NCBI GenBank assembly: GCA_016295545.1
Contig: JAEDLA010000109.1
Span: 1-5,657, forward strand
Direction of reading: 5' to 3'
Length of the DNA stretch: 5,657 bases
From: Oscillospiraceae bacterium
GTDB lineage: Bacteria > Bacillota > Clostridia > Oscillospirales > Ruminococcaceae
Below the pieces are notes generated by a model that had not been told where the DNA came from, did no database searches, and worked only from the letters and a program-made list of their open reading frames with translations. The position numbers and the translations under genes are program-made. Below, in pieces: positions 1 to 5,657 of this stretch (its first letter is position 1; the number at the start of each line of letters is the position of its first letter).

Positions 1-314
1 CTGGTCTTTACGGAAATCCCGGTCAGTTTAACTATTCAGCTTCAAAGGCTGCTATTATCGGTATGACCAAGACTGCTGCAAAGGAGTTCGGTTCAAGAAA
101 TATTACCTGCAATGCCGTTGCTCCGGGATTTATCCACACCCCTATGACAGATGTTCTCTCCGATGACCTCAAGGCTAAAATGCTGGAGCTTGTGGCTATG
201 AAAAGATACGGCGAACCGGAGGAAATTGCCTCTGTTGTATCTTTCCTTGCTTCTGATGACGCTTCTTACGTTACAGGTCAGGTCATTGAAATATCCGGCG
301 GACTTTCAATGTAA
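1..314 (+). CDS. fabG: 3-oxoacyl-ACP reductase FabG, 5'-truncated
   Basis: C-terminal 103 residues of the NADPH-dependent reductase that converts 3-ketoacyl-ACP to 3-hydroxyacyl-ACP in the cytosolic FASII cycle. The gene enters from the left edge; the first full codon is at 3, and bases 1-2 finish a preceding codon. The short-chain dehydrogenase catalytic pair is visible as Y-S-A-S-K, with Tyr at 33-35 and Lys at 45-47. It is followed by the [12 protein letters not shown] segment, which in this family closes over the cofactor, and the usual C-terminal [11 protein letters not shown]. The nucleotide-binding TGxxxGxG motif and catalytic Ser lie outside the window. Family members are about 245 residues, so some 140 are missing on the left. 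An ATG at 63 is internal (it follows the YxxxK site) and is not the start. The stop is TAA at 312-314. The SDR family has many members, but the position before fabF and the C-terminus make FabG nearly certain. Confidence 0.96.
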   Translation, partial: GLYGNPGQFNYSASKAAIIGMTKTAAKEFGSRNITCNAVAPGFIHTPMTDVLSDDLKAKMLELVAMKRYGEPEEIASVVSFLASDDASYVTGQVIEISGGLSM

Positions 315-361
315 CATTTTCTGACATCTGTACAGGCATTTTTTCAGGATTATTTAAAACG

Positions 362-367
362 AAAGGA
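362..367 (+). promoter_or_regulatory. Shine-Dalgarno site of fabF
   Basis: AAAGGA lies 8 nt upstream of the ATG at 376 and supports that start. It sits at the end of the 61-nt fabG-fabF gap (315-375), which also holds a T6 run (339-344) and an 8-bp palindrome (328-335). I see no hairpin strong enough to be a terminator and no credible -35/-10 pair, so fabF is probably read from the upstream operon transcript. Confidence 0.75.
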
Positions 368-375
368 TTTATTAT

Positions 376-1626
376 ATGAGCAGAAGAGTTGTTATTACTG
401 GTATGGGAGCTGTTACTCCGCTTGGAACCGGCGTTGATAAGTTCTGGAATGGCATAAAGGAGAATAAGATAGGCTTTTCATATATTGATTCATTTGAAAA
501 TAATCGCACCGGTGTTAAAATCGGCGGAATTGTAAGAGATTTCAATGAAGCTGATTATTTTGAAACTCCCGGCTGCTTCGATAAAAAAGAGGCTAAGCGT
601 ATGGATACCTTTACCAAATACGCTGTTGTCTCTGCTCACGAGGCTATCACTGACGCAGGTTCGGATTTCAAGGACGTTGATCCCTACAGAGCCGGTGTTA
701 TAATCGGCTGCGGAATCGGCGGCATAGACCTTACTCTCTCTGAGTACAGCAAGTACCTTGAAAAAGGTCCGGGAAGAATCTCCGTTTTTTACATTCCCAT
801 GATGATAAGCAATATGGCAGCAGGTACTGTTTCAATGAAAACAGGATTCCGTGGCGCTAACTTTGACGTTTCCACAGCCTGCGCTTCAGCTACTCATGCA
901 CTTGGCGAAGCCTTCCGCAAAATCAAGGACGGCTACCTTGATGTCTGCCTTGCAGGCGGTACTGAAAGCACCAATGTTGAGTTTACCTATGGCGGATTTG
1001 CAAATATGAAAGCTCTCTCAAAATCAGAGGACCTTGAAAGAGCTTCTATTCCTTTTGACAAGGAGAGAAACGGCTTTGTTCTCGGTGAGGGAAGCGGCGT
1101 TCTTGTACTTGAGGAATATGAACACGCTAAGGCAAGAGGCGCTAAGATCTACTGCGAAATTGCAGGCTACGGCGCTACCTGTGACGGCTATCACATGACT
1201 TCTCCCGCTCCTGAGGGTGAGGCTGCCGGTATGGGCATGACTCTCGCTATGCAGGAAGCCGGTCTTAAACCGGAGGATATTGACTACATCAACGCTCACG
1301 GCACTTCCACCGGTCTTAACGATAAATACGAGACAAGAGCCATTAAAAATGCTTTCGGCGACAAGGCTTACGATGTGAAGATCAATTCCACAAAGTCCAT
1401 GACAGGTCATCTTCTTGGTGCTGCCGGTGCTATTGAAGCTATCGTTACCGCAAAGTCGGTGCAGGAGGGCTTTATCCACAAAACAGTGGGATATAAGGTT
1501 CCTGACGAGGAGTGCGACCTCAATTACTGCGTTGAGGGCAATATACAACAGGAGGTAAGAGCTGCTCTGTCCAATTCACTGGGCTTCGGCGGTCATAATG
1601 CCACACTTTGCTTTAAGAAAATCTGA
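376..1626 (+). CDS. fabF: 3-oxoacyl-ACP synthase II FabF (KAS II)
   Basis: Decarboxylating condensing enzyme that extends acyl-ACP by two carbons using malonyl-ACP. The 416 residues match the usual family length (~410-415), starting [17 protein letters not shown]. The thiolase-fold active site is complete: nucleophile Cys169 in STACAS, His308 in NAHGTST, Lys340 and His345 in STKSMTGH, and gating Phe404 in GFGGHN. These align with E. coli FabF C163, H303, K335, H340 and F400. Ile114 in GCGIGG corresponds to the E. coli FabF gatekeeper Ile108 (FabB has Gly there), so this is FabF-type. The ATG at 376 follows a good ribosome binding site; the stop is TGA 1624-1626, and accB starts 16 nt later. 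With no fabB in view, FabF may serve all elongation steps, as described for some clostridia; that is an inference here. An antisense reading frame over its 3' half is a shadow. Confidence 0.98.
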   Translation: MSRRVVITGMGAVTPLGTGVDKFWNGIKENKIGFSYIDSFENNRTGVKIGGIVRDFNEADYFETPGCFDKKEAKRMDTFTKYAVVSAHEAITDAGSDFKDVDPYRAGVIIGCGIGGIDLTLSEYSKYLEKGPGRISVFYIPMMISNMAAGTVSMKTGFRGANFDVSTACASATHALGEAFRKIKDGYLDVCLAGGTESTNVEFTYGGFANMKALSKSEDLERASIPFDKERNGFVLGEGSGVLVLEEYEHAKARGAKIYCEIAGYGATCDGYHMTSPAPEGEAAGMGMTLAMQEAGLKPEDIDYINAHGTSTGLNDKYETRAIKNAFGDKAYDVKINSTKSMTGHLLGAAGAIEAIVTAKSVQEGFIHKTVGYKVPDEECDLNYCVEGNIQQEVRAALSNSLGFGGHNATLCFKKI

Positions 1627-1630
1627 GAAC

Positions 1631-1635
1631 AGGAG
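1631..1635 (+). promoter_or_regulatory. Shine-Dalgarno site that fixes the accB start
   Basis: AGGAG lies 7 nt before the ATG at 1643. The same reading frame is open back to an ATG at 1598, which would overlap fabF by 29 nt and add 15 residues ([15 protein letters not shown]) unlike any AccB N-terminus. The ribosome site decides for 1643. Confidence 0.85.
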
Positions 1636-1642
1636 TGCTGAT

Positions 1643-2116
1643 ATGGAAGATAAATTTTTTGCTTCGCTCGATATTGATATCCTGAGCCGCCTTGCTGATA
1701 TTGTCTGCGAAAAGGAGCTTGCTGAGATCACTGTTGCTGACGGTGACAAGGTAGTTACTGTTAAGGGCAAAAAGCAGGTAATGGCTTCACCGGCATTTCC
1801 TATGCCCGCTGCTCCGGTTCAGCCTGTGAATGTTCCGTCTCCGGCACTGATACTGGAAAAACCGGCAGAACCGGCTGTTTCCGGAAATGTAGTGAAGTCT
1901 CCCATTGTGGGAACATACTACGGAGCACCCTCACCTGAAAAGCCACCCTTTGTCAAGGTAGGCGATACCGTTAAAAAGGGTGACGTTATTATGATAATCG
2001 AGTCAATGAAGCTTATGAACGAGGTACAGTCCGACTACAGCGGTACTGTTAAGGAAATACTTGTTCAGAACGGCGAGGCTGTTGAATATGATCAGCCTAT
2101 TATGATAATTGAATAA
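1643..2116 (+). CDS. accB: Acetyl-CoA carboxylase biotin carboxyl carrier protein AccB (BCCP)
   Basis: Carrier subunit whose biotin is carboxylated by AccC and then donates the carboxyl group at the AccDA carboxyltransferase. From the ATG at 1643 the protein has 157 residues, very close to E. coli BCCP (156). Layout: an N-terminal helical part (about 1-45), a Pro/Ala-rich flexible linker (about 48-80), and the C-terminal biotinyl domain (about 83-157). The biotin site is ESMKLMNEV with the modified lysine at residue 123 (codon 2009-2011). The classic form is EAMKMMNE; Ser for the Ala is a mild variant. The segment [17 protein letters not shown] carries the 'thumb' loop that marks true acetyl-CoA carboxylase BCCPs as opposed to other biotinyl domains. 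It is separated from its partner accC by fabZ, as in other Firmicutes FASII clusters. Biotin protein ligase (BirA) would be needed and is not in the window. Confidence 0.97.
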   Translation: MEDKFFASLDIDILSRLADIVCEKELAEITVADGDKVVTVKGKKQVMASPAFPMPAAPVQPVNVPSPALILEKPAEPAVSGNVVKSPIVGTYYGAPSPEKPPFVKVGDTVKKGDVIMIIESMKLMNEVQSDYSGTVKEILVQNGEAVEYDQPIMIIE

Positions 2117-2172
2117 CACGGGAATCATTTTTGTGGTTGAATAATAAATAAAGCAGGACTGCTGCTGATTAC

Positions 2173-2178
2173 AGGAGG
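2173..2178 (+). promoter_or_regulatory. Strong Shine-Dalgarno site of fabZ
   Basis: AGGAGG, 6 nt before the ATG at 2185, is a near-perfect ribosome site and selects that ATG over the in-frame Met codon five codons later. The 68-nt accB-fabZ gap (2117-2184) is the largest in the window. It is AT-rich around 2137-2152 and has only a weak 5-bp stem (AGCAG 2152-2156 with CTGCT 2162-2166). I see no terminator or clear promoter in it. Confidence 0.85.
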
Positions 2179-2184
2179 TAACAA

Positions 2185-2637
<453 letters not shown>

Positions 2638-2640
2638 GTA

Positions 2641-3996
2641 ATGTTCAGAAAAATTTTGATCGCTAACAGAGGCGAAATAGCCGTCCGTATTATCAGGGCG
2701 TGCCGTGAGCTTGGCGTGCGCAGCGTTGCTGTTTACTCAACTGCTGACAAAAACAGCCTCCACGCTCAGATTGCCGATGAAGCTGTCTGCATCGGTCCTC
2801 CGGCTACAAAGGACAGCTACCTTAACATGAATGCCATTATTCAGGCGGCTGTAAATACCGGCGCTCAGGCAATTCATCCCGGCTTCGGATTCCTTTCCGA
2901 AAATGCTGAATTTGCCCGTCTCTGTGAAAAAAATAATATCGTTTTCATTGGTCCGTCCTATAAGTCTATAGAAATGCTGGGCGACAAGGCTGCCGCTAAG
3001 GAGACTATGGCTGCTGCCGGTGTTCCGGTTATTCCCGGTTCAAAGGGTGCTGTTTCGTCTCTGGACGATGCAAGGGCTGTTGCTGAAAAGGCTGGATATC
3101 CTGTACTGGTAAAGGCTTCAGCAGGCGGCGGCGGACGTGGTATCCGCCGTGTTGAGGCACCGGAGGAGCTTGAAAATCAGATAACTGCTGCTCAGCAGGA
3201 GGCGAAAAACTTCTTCGGAGACGCATCTGTTTATATCGAGAAGTTCCTGATTAATCCGCATCACGTTGAGATACAGATAATTGCTGATACTCACGGAAAT
3301 TATATCTATCTTGGTGAGCGTGACTGCTCCATGCAGAGGCGTAATCAGAAGGTTCTTGAGGAATGCCCCAGTCCCATTGTTAATGAGGAGCTTCGCCGCA
3401 GAATGGGTGAAGCAGCTGTTACTGCTGCCCGTCAGTGCGGCTACTATAACGCCGGTACTATTGAATTCCTCGTTGATGAGGAAAAAAACTTCTACTTTAT
3501 GGAGATGAATACCCGTATTCAGGTGGAGCACCCCATTACTGAGGAGGTTACCGGCTTTGACCTTGTAAAGGCTCAGATAAGAGTTGCAGCAGGTGAGGAG
3601 CTTGGCGTTGCTCAGGAGGATATTCGCCTGAACGGTCATGCTATTGAATGCCGCATAAACGCCGAAAATCCGGAGCTTGACTTCCGCCCGTCACCGGGTA
3701 CGATAAAGTCTCTCTATGTGCCCGGCGGTCCGGGAATACGTATTGACAGCGCTGTTTATCAGGGCTATACCATTACGCCTTTTTACGATTCCATGATAAG
3801 CAAGCTCATTGCTCACGGTGCTAACCGTGATGAGGCTATTATGAAAATGAAATGGGCACTCTCTGAATTTATTGTGGAGGGAGTCGAAACAAATATCGAT
3901 TTCCAGCTTGAACTTATCAAGCGTCCCGAATTTAAAAACGGCTGCTATGATAACGGATTCCTTAACAGGTATATGGAAGTCCGTAAGAATAAATGA
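2641..3996 (+). CDS. accC: Acetyl-CoA carboxylase biotin carboxylase subunit AccC
   Basis: ATP-dependent carboxylation of BCCP-bound biotin with bicarbonate, the first half-reaction of acetyl-CoA carboxylase. At 451 residues it is a stand-alone biotin carboxylase (E. coli 449), with no fused biotinyl or carboxyltransferase domain. Layout: N-terminal domain from MFRKILIANRGEIAVR (about 1-114), ATP-grasp domain (about 115-330) and C-terminal domain (about 333-445). Key residues seen: Lys116 in GDKAAAK, Lys158 and the glycine-rich loop KASAGGGGRG, Lys237 in QRRNQKVLEE, Glu275, and the metal/bicarbonate cluster Glu288, Asn290, Arg292, Val295, Glu296 in MEMNTRIQVEHP, plus Arg338 in ECRINAE. These match E. 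coli K116, K159, K238, E276, E288, N290, R292, V295, E296 and R338. Asn235 stands where E. coli has His236. Pyruvate and propionyl-CoA carboxylase subunits are related, but the neighbours settle the assignment. The stop is TGA 3994-3996, with accD 15 nt downstream. Confidence 0.98.
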   Translation: MFRKILIANRGEIAVRIIRACRELGVRSVAVYSTADKNSLHAQIADEAVCIGPPATKDSYLNMNAIIQAAVNTGAQAIHPGFGFLSENAEFARLCEKNNIVFIGPSYKSIEMLGDKAAAKETMAAAGVPVIPGSKGAVSSLDDARAVAEKAGYPVLVKASAGGGGRGIRRVEAPEELENQITAAQQEAKNFFGDASVYIEKFLINPHHVEIQIIADTHGNYIYLGERDCSMQRRNQKVLEECPSPIVNEELRRRMGEAAVTAARQCGYYNAGTIEFLVDEEKNFYFMEMNTRIQVEHPITEEVTGFDLVKAQIRVAAGEELGVAQEDIRLNGHAIECRINAENPELDFRPSPGTIKSLYVPGGPGIRIDSAVYQGYTITPFYDSMISKLIAHGANRDEAIMKMKWALSEFIVEGVETNIDFQLELIKRPEFKNGCYDNGFLNRYMEVRKNK

Positions 3997-4001
3997 ATTG
4001 C

Positions 4002-4006
4002 GGTGA
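4002..4006 (+). promoter_or_regulatory. Weak Shine-Dalgarno site of accD
   Basis: GGTGA lies 5 nt before the ATG at 4012 in the 15-nt accC-accD gap. The hexamer TGAATT occurs twice here (3994-3999 and 4004-4009), which may be chance. The site is clearly weaker than those of fabZ and accA. Confidence 0.55.
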
Positions 4007-4011
4007 ATTAA

Positions 4012-4875
4012 ATGCTTGAAGATTTTTTTAACGTTGTAAAAAAACGTTTTAACGATGACGATGATAAGCAGACCAATGAAAAGCCTGCTTTCAAATGTCC
4101 CAGATGTCAGAGCCTTACTCCTATGGACAGGTTTGAGGAGCTTCACAGAGTCTGTCCCAGCTGCAATTATCACGGCAGACTTTCTGCAAGGGAACGTATC
4201 CTGATTACTGCTGACAAGGACAGCTTCGTTGAGTATGACGCTGATATGATAAGCTGCAATCCCATAGATTTCCCCGATTATGAGCAGAAAATGGAGGAGC
4301 TTCGCAGTGCTACCGGCATTAAGGACGCTATAATTACCGGAGAAGCAAGGATTAAAGGCTCTCCTGTTGTTATGGGAGTTATGGACTCACGGTTTATGAT
4401 GGCTTCTATGGGCAGCGTTGTGGGTGAGAAAATCGCCCGTGCCTTTGAACGGGCTGCGGAGAAAAATCTGCCTGTTATTATGTTTACGGCTTCCGGAGGC
4501 GCTCGTATGCAGGAGGGTATTGTCTCGCTTATGCAGATGGCTAAGACCTCCGGTGCAGTCAAGCTCCACAGTGACGGAGGCGGTCTTTATATTACCGTTC
4601 TTACCGATCCTACGACAGGCGGAGTTACTGCAAGCTTTGCTTCACTTGGCGATATTATTATTGCTGAGCCGAAAATTCTCATTGGCTTTGCCGGCAGGCG
4701 AGTTGTTGAGGGTACAGTGAAGCAGAGACTTCCCGACGATTTTCAGCTTGCAGAATTTATGCAGAGCAAGGGCTTTGTGGATATGATAGTTGAACGCAGA
4801 AAAATAAGAAGTACCCTGTCACATCTTCTGAAGCTTCACGGCTATAACAAGCAGGAGGTGCAGCAGAATGGATAA
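4012..4875 (+). CDS. accD: Acetyl-CoA carboxylase carboxyltransferase subunit beta AccD
   Basis: Beta subunit of the carboxyltransferase that moves the carboxyl group from carboxybiotin to acetyl-CoA, giving malonyl-CoA; it acts as an AccA2AccD2 heterotetramer. The 287 residues fit the Firmicutes family length. An N-terminal basic/acidic stretch (about 1-25) leads to a four-Cys zinc ribbon: Cys29, Cys32, Cys48 and Cys51 (CPRC...CPSC). The crotonase-fold core has GSVVGEKIARAFE (134-146), the oxyanion-type SGGARMQEG (161-169), LTDPTTGGVTASFASLGD (197-214) and IGFAGRRVVEGT (224-235). The expected Gln in the last motif (V-I-E-Q-T in relatives) is Gly234 here. In E. coli the AccD zinc domain also binds acc mRNA and represses its own translation; whether that holds here is unknown. 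The final codons contain the accA ribosome site, and the gene overlaps accA by 8 nt. Confidence 0.97.
   Translation: MLEDFFNVVKKRFNDDDDKQTNEKPAFKCPRCQSLTPMDRFEELHRVCPSCNYHGRLSARERILITADKDSFVEYDADMISCNPIDFPDYEQKMEELRSATGIKDAIITGEARIKGSPVVMGVMDSRFMMASMGSVVGEKIARAFERAAEKNLPVIMFTASGGARMQEGIVSLMQMAKTSGAVKLHSDGGGLYITVLTDPTTGGVTASFASLGDIIIAEPKILIGFAGRRVVEGTVKQRLPDDFQLAEFMQSKGFVDMIVERRKIRSTLSHLLKLHGYNKQEVQQNG
4023..4044 (+). repeat. A/T inverted repeat at the 5' end of accD
   Basis: TTTTTTTA (4023-4030) and TAAAAAAA (4037-4044) form a perfect 8-bp inverted repeat around a 6-nt loop (ACGTTG), within codons 4-11 of accD. It is followed at once by the 10-bp palindrome AAAACGTTTT (4041-4050), and TTTTAACG occurs twice, 21 nt apart (4026-4033 and 4047-4054). 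The structure is directly visible; a role is not. The encoded Phe-Phe and Lys-Lys-Arg are ordinary for an AccD N-terminus, so the codons alone may explain it. Confidence 0.55.
4853..4860 (+). promoter_or_regulatory. Strong Shine-Dalgarno site of accA inside accD
   Basis: AGGAGGTG lies 7 nt before the ATG at 4868, within the last codons of accD (the QEV codons). It is the longest anti-Shine-Dalgarno match in the window. It fixes the accA start and shows that accA translation begins before accD ends. Confidence 0.9.
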
Positions 4876-5657
4876 TGTCAGAACAGCTTACGAAAGGCTG
4901 GAACTTATACGCCACAAGAACCGCCCTACTATCCGTGACTATATCCCGCTTATTTTTACGGATTTCTATGAAATGCACGGTGACCGTCTTTTTGGTGATG
5001 ACGGAGCTGTTATCGGCGGAATCGCAAGGCTTGACGACAGACCTGTTACCATTATCTCTGAGGTCAAGGGCAGGGACATAAATGAGAATAAAAAATGCAA
5101 CTTCGCCATGCCAAATCCGGAGGGCTACAGAAAGGCTCTCAGGCTTGCACGTCAGGCGGAAAAGTTCCACAGACCGGTCATCTGTTTTATCGATACTCCC
5201 GGAGCTTATCCCGGCGTTGCCGCTGAGGAGCGTGGTCAGGGTGAGGCTATTGCACGCAATATCGCTGAATTTATGACTCTGAGGACACCTGTTGTCTCAG
5301 TCGTTCTCGGTGAGGGCGGCAGCGGCGGTGCGCTTGCTCTCGGCGTGTGCGACGAGCTTGCTATGCTGGAAAATGCAATATACTCCGTTATCTCTCCAAG
5401 AGGCTTTGCAAGCATTCTCTGGAAGGACGCTTCCCGTGAGGAGGAGGCAAGCAATATTATGAAGATAACTGCTGAAGATCTGGTAAAATTAGGCGTTGCT
5501 GAGACTATTATTGAAGAGCCTCTCGGAGGAGCACATAACGATTTAGACAAAATGTCCGAAAATATTAAAGAATATTTGTCACAAAAGATACCGGAAAAAT
5601 GTCAAAAAGATATTGACGTTTTGCTAAAAGAACGTTATACTAAGTTTAGAAAAATCG
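4868..5657 (+). CDS. accA: Acetyl-CoA carboxylase carboxyltransferase subunit alpha AccA, 3'-truncated by the window
   Basis: Alpha subunit of the carboxyltransferase, partner of AccD. The frame is open for 263 codons plus one base to the right edge, with no stop. It begins MDNVRTAYERLELIRHKNRP at an ATG overlapping the accD stop by 8 nt, with a strong ribosome site. Conserved blocks follow: FTDFYEMHGDRLFGDDGAVIGG (30-51, minus small changes relative to relatives), KCNFAMPNPEGYRKALRL (76-93), FIDTPGAYPGVAAEERGQG (107-125), GEGGSGGALALG (148-159, oxyanion glycines) and ASILWKD (181-187). The end, ERYTKFRKI, resembles the family C-terminus, so probably only a few residues are missing; clostridial AccA is about 270 residues and lacks the longer N-terminus of E. 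coli AccA (319). Arg178 replaces the usual Glu of ISPEG. The last ~117 nt are markedly AT-rich. Overlap with accD suggests coupled, equimolar synthesis of the two subunits. Confidence 0.96.
   Translation, partial: MDNVRTAYERLELIRHKNRPTIRDYIPLIFTDFYEMHGDRLFGDDGAVIGGIARLDDRPVTIISEVKGRDINENKKCNFAMPNPEGYRKALRLARQAEKFHRPVICFIDTPGAYPGVAAEERGQGEAIARNIAEFMTLRTPVVSVVLGEGGSGGALALGVCDELAMLENAIYSVISPRGFASILWKDASREEEASNIMKITAEDLVKLGVAETIIEEPLGGAHNDLDKMSENIKEYLSQKIPEKCQKDIDVLLKERYTKFRKI

Noticed and set aside
328..344. Rho-independent terminator after fabG (CTGTACAG followed by T6)
   Set aside because: An 8-bp uninterrupted palindrome has no room for a loop and cannot fold into a stable hairpin; only a 3-bp alternative stem is available.
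1024..1548. Antisense open frame of 174 codons over the 3' half of fabF
   Set aside because: It lies wholly inside a highly conserved gene, has no plausible ribosome site or family resemblance, and is the usual mirror effect of the codon bias of fabF.
1598..1642. Upstream ATG for accB at 1598
   Set aside because: It would overlap fabF by 29 nt, lacks a ribosome site and adds residues not seen in AccB; the ATG at 1643 has AGGAG at proper spacing.
2117..2184. Possible promoter or terminator in the accB-fabZ gap (AT-rich stretch near 2137-2152; stem AGCAG/CTGCT)
   Set aside because: No -35/-10 pair with proper spacing was found; the stem is only 5 bp and is followed by the ribosome site rather than a T run.
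2927..2934. Slippery-looking heptamer A-AAA-AAT in accC (within Cys-Glu-Lys-Asn-Asn)
   Set aside because: The zero frame gives a complete canonical AccC and I see no stimulatory structure downstream; Glu-Lys-Asn codons produce such runs by chance.
4054..4068. D-D-D-D-K peptide in AccD (residues 15-19), identical to an enteropeptidase recognition motif
   Set aside because: A bacterial cytosolic protein would not meet that protease; it is a coincidental acidic linker before the zinc ribbon.
3118..4173. Two long antisense open frames over accC and the accC-accD junction (3118-3639 and 3691-4173)
   Set aside because: Both are reverse images of conserved coding sequence; the translations show no recognisable domain and the sense genes fully explain the DNA.
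4757..5550. Antisense and alternative sense frames across the accD-accA region (for example 4757-5170 minus, 5236-5550 minus, 4875-5081 plus and 5082-5276 plus)
   Set aside because: They are shadows of accA, whose own frame (4868 onward) has no stop before the window ends and carries all AccA motifs.

Overview
This window is the central and distal part of a type II fatty acid synthesis (FASII) operon. All genes are on the + strand, in the order fabG (3' end) - fabF - accB - fabZ - accC - accD - accA (nearly complete, running off the right edge). Every protein is recognisable from catalytic motifs. Apart from gaps of 61 nt (fabG-fabF) and 68 nt (accB-fabZ), the genes are separated by 16 nt or less or overlap. 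I see no RNA gene, mobile element, CRISPR array, convincing internal promoter or terminator.

The organism is most likely an anaerobic low-to-mid-GC Gram-positive of the Clostridia, with a Ruminococcus-like (Oscillospiraceae) member as my best guess. This rests on the acc and fab genes being interleaved with fabZ between accB and accC (a Clostridia/Streptococcus-type order), on Firmicutes-type protein motifs, on the short N-terminus of AccA, on Shine-Dalgarno sites of the AGGAGG/GGTGA type, and on codon use (mostly CTT/CTC/CTG for Leu and CAG for Gln). The genus is an inference.

Region by region: 1-314 is the C-terminal 103 residues of 3-ketoacyl-ACP reductase, starting just before the catalytic YxxxK. 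376-1626 is 3-ketoacyl-ACP synthase II. 1643-2116 is the biotin carboxyl carrier protein. 2185-2637 is 3-hydroxyacyl-ACP dehydratase. 2641-3996 is biotin carboxylase. 4012-4875 and 4868-5657 are the beta and alpha subunits of the carboxyltransferase, overlapping by 8 nt.

How they work together: AccC carboxylates the biotin on AccB with ATP and bicarbonate, and AccD/AccA move the carboxyl group to acetyl-CoA to give malonyl-CoA. After transfer to ACP (by FabD, expected upstream), FabF condenses malonyl-ACP with the growing acyl-ACP, FabG reduces the ketone and FabZ dehydrates. The enoyl reductase, ACP, FabD and FabH are not in the window and would be expected upstream.

I found no evidence of a new system. 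The points worth a second look are small: an AccA residue departing from the family ISPEG motif, a sharp AT-rich shift in the last ~120 nt, and a self-complementary A/T cluster at the 5' end of accD.
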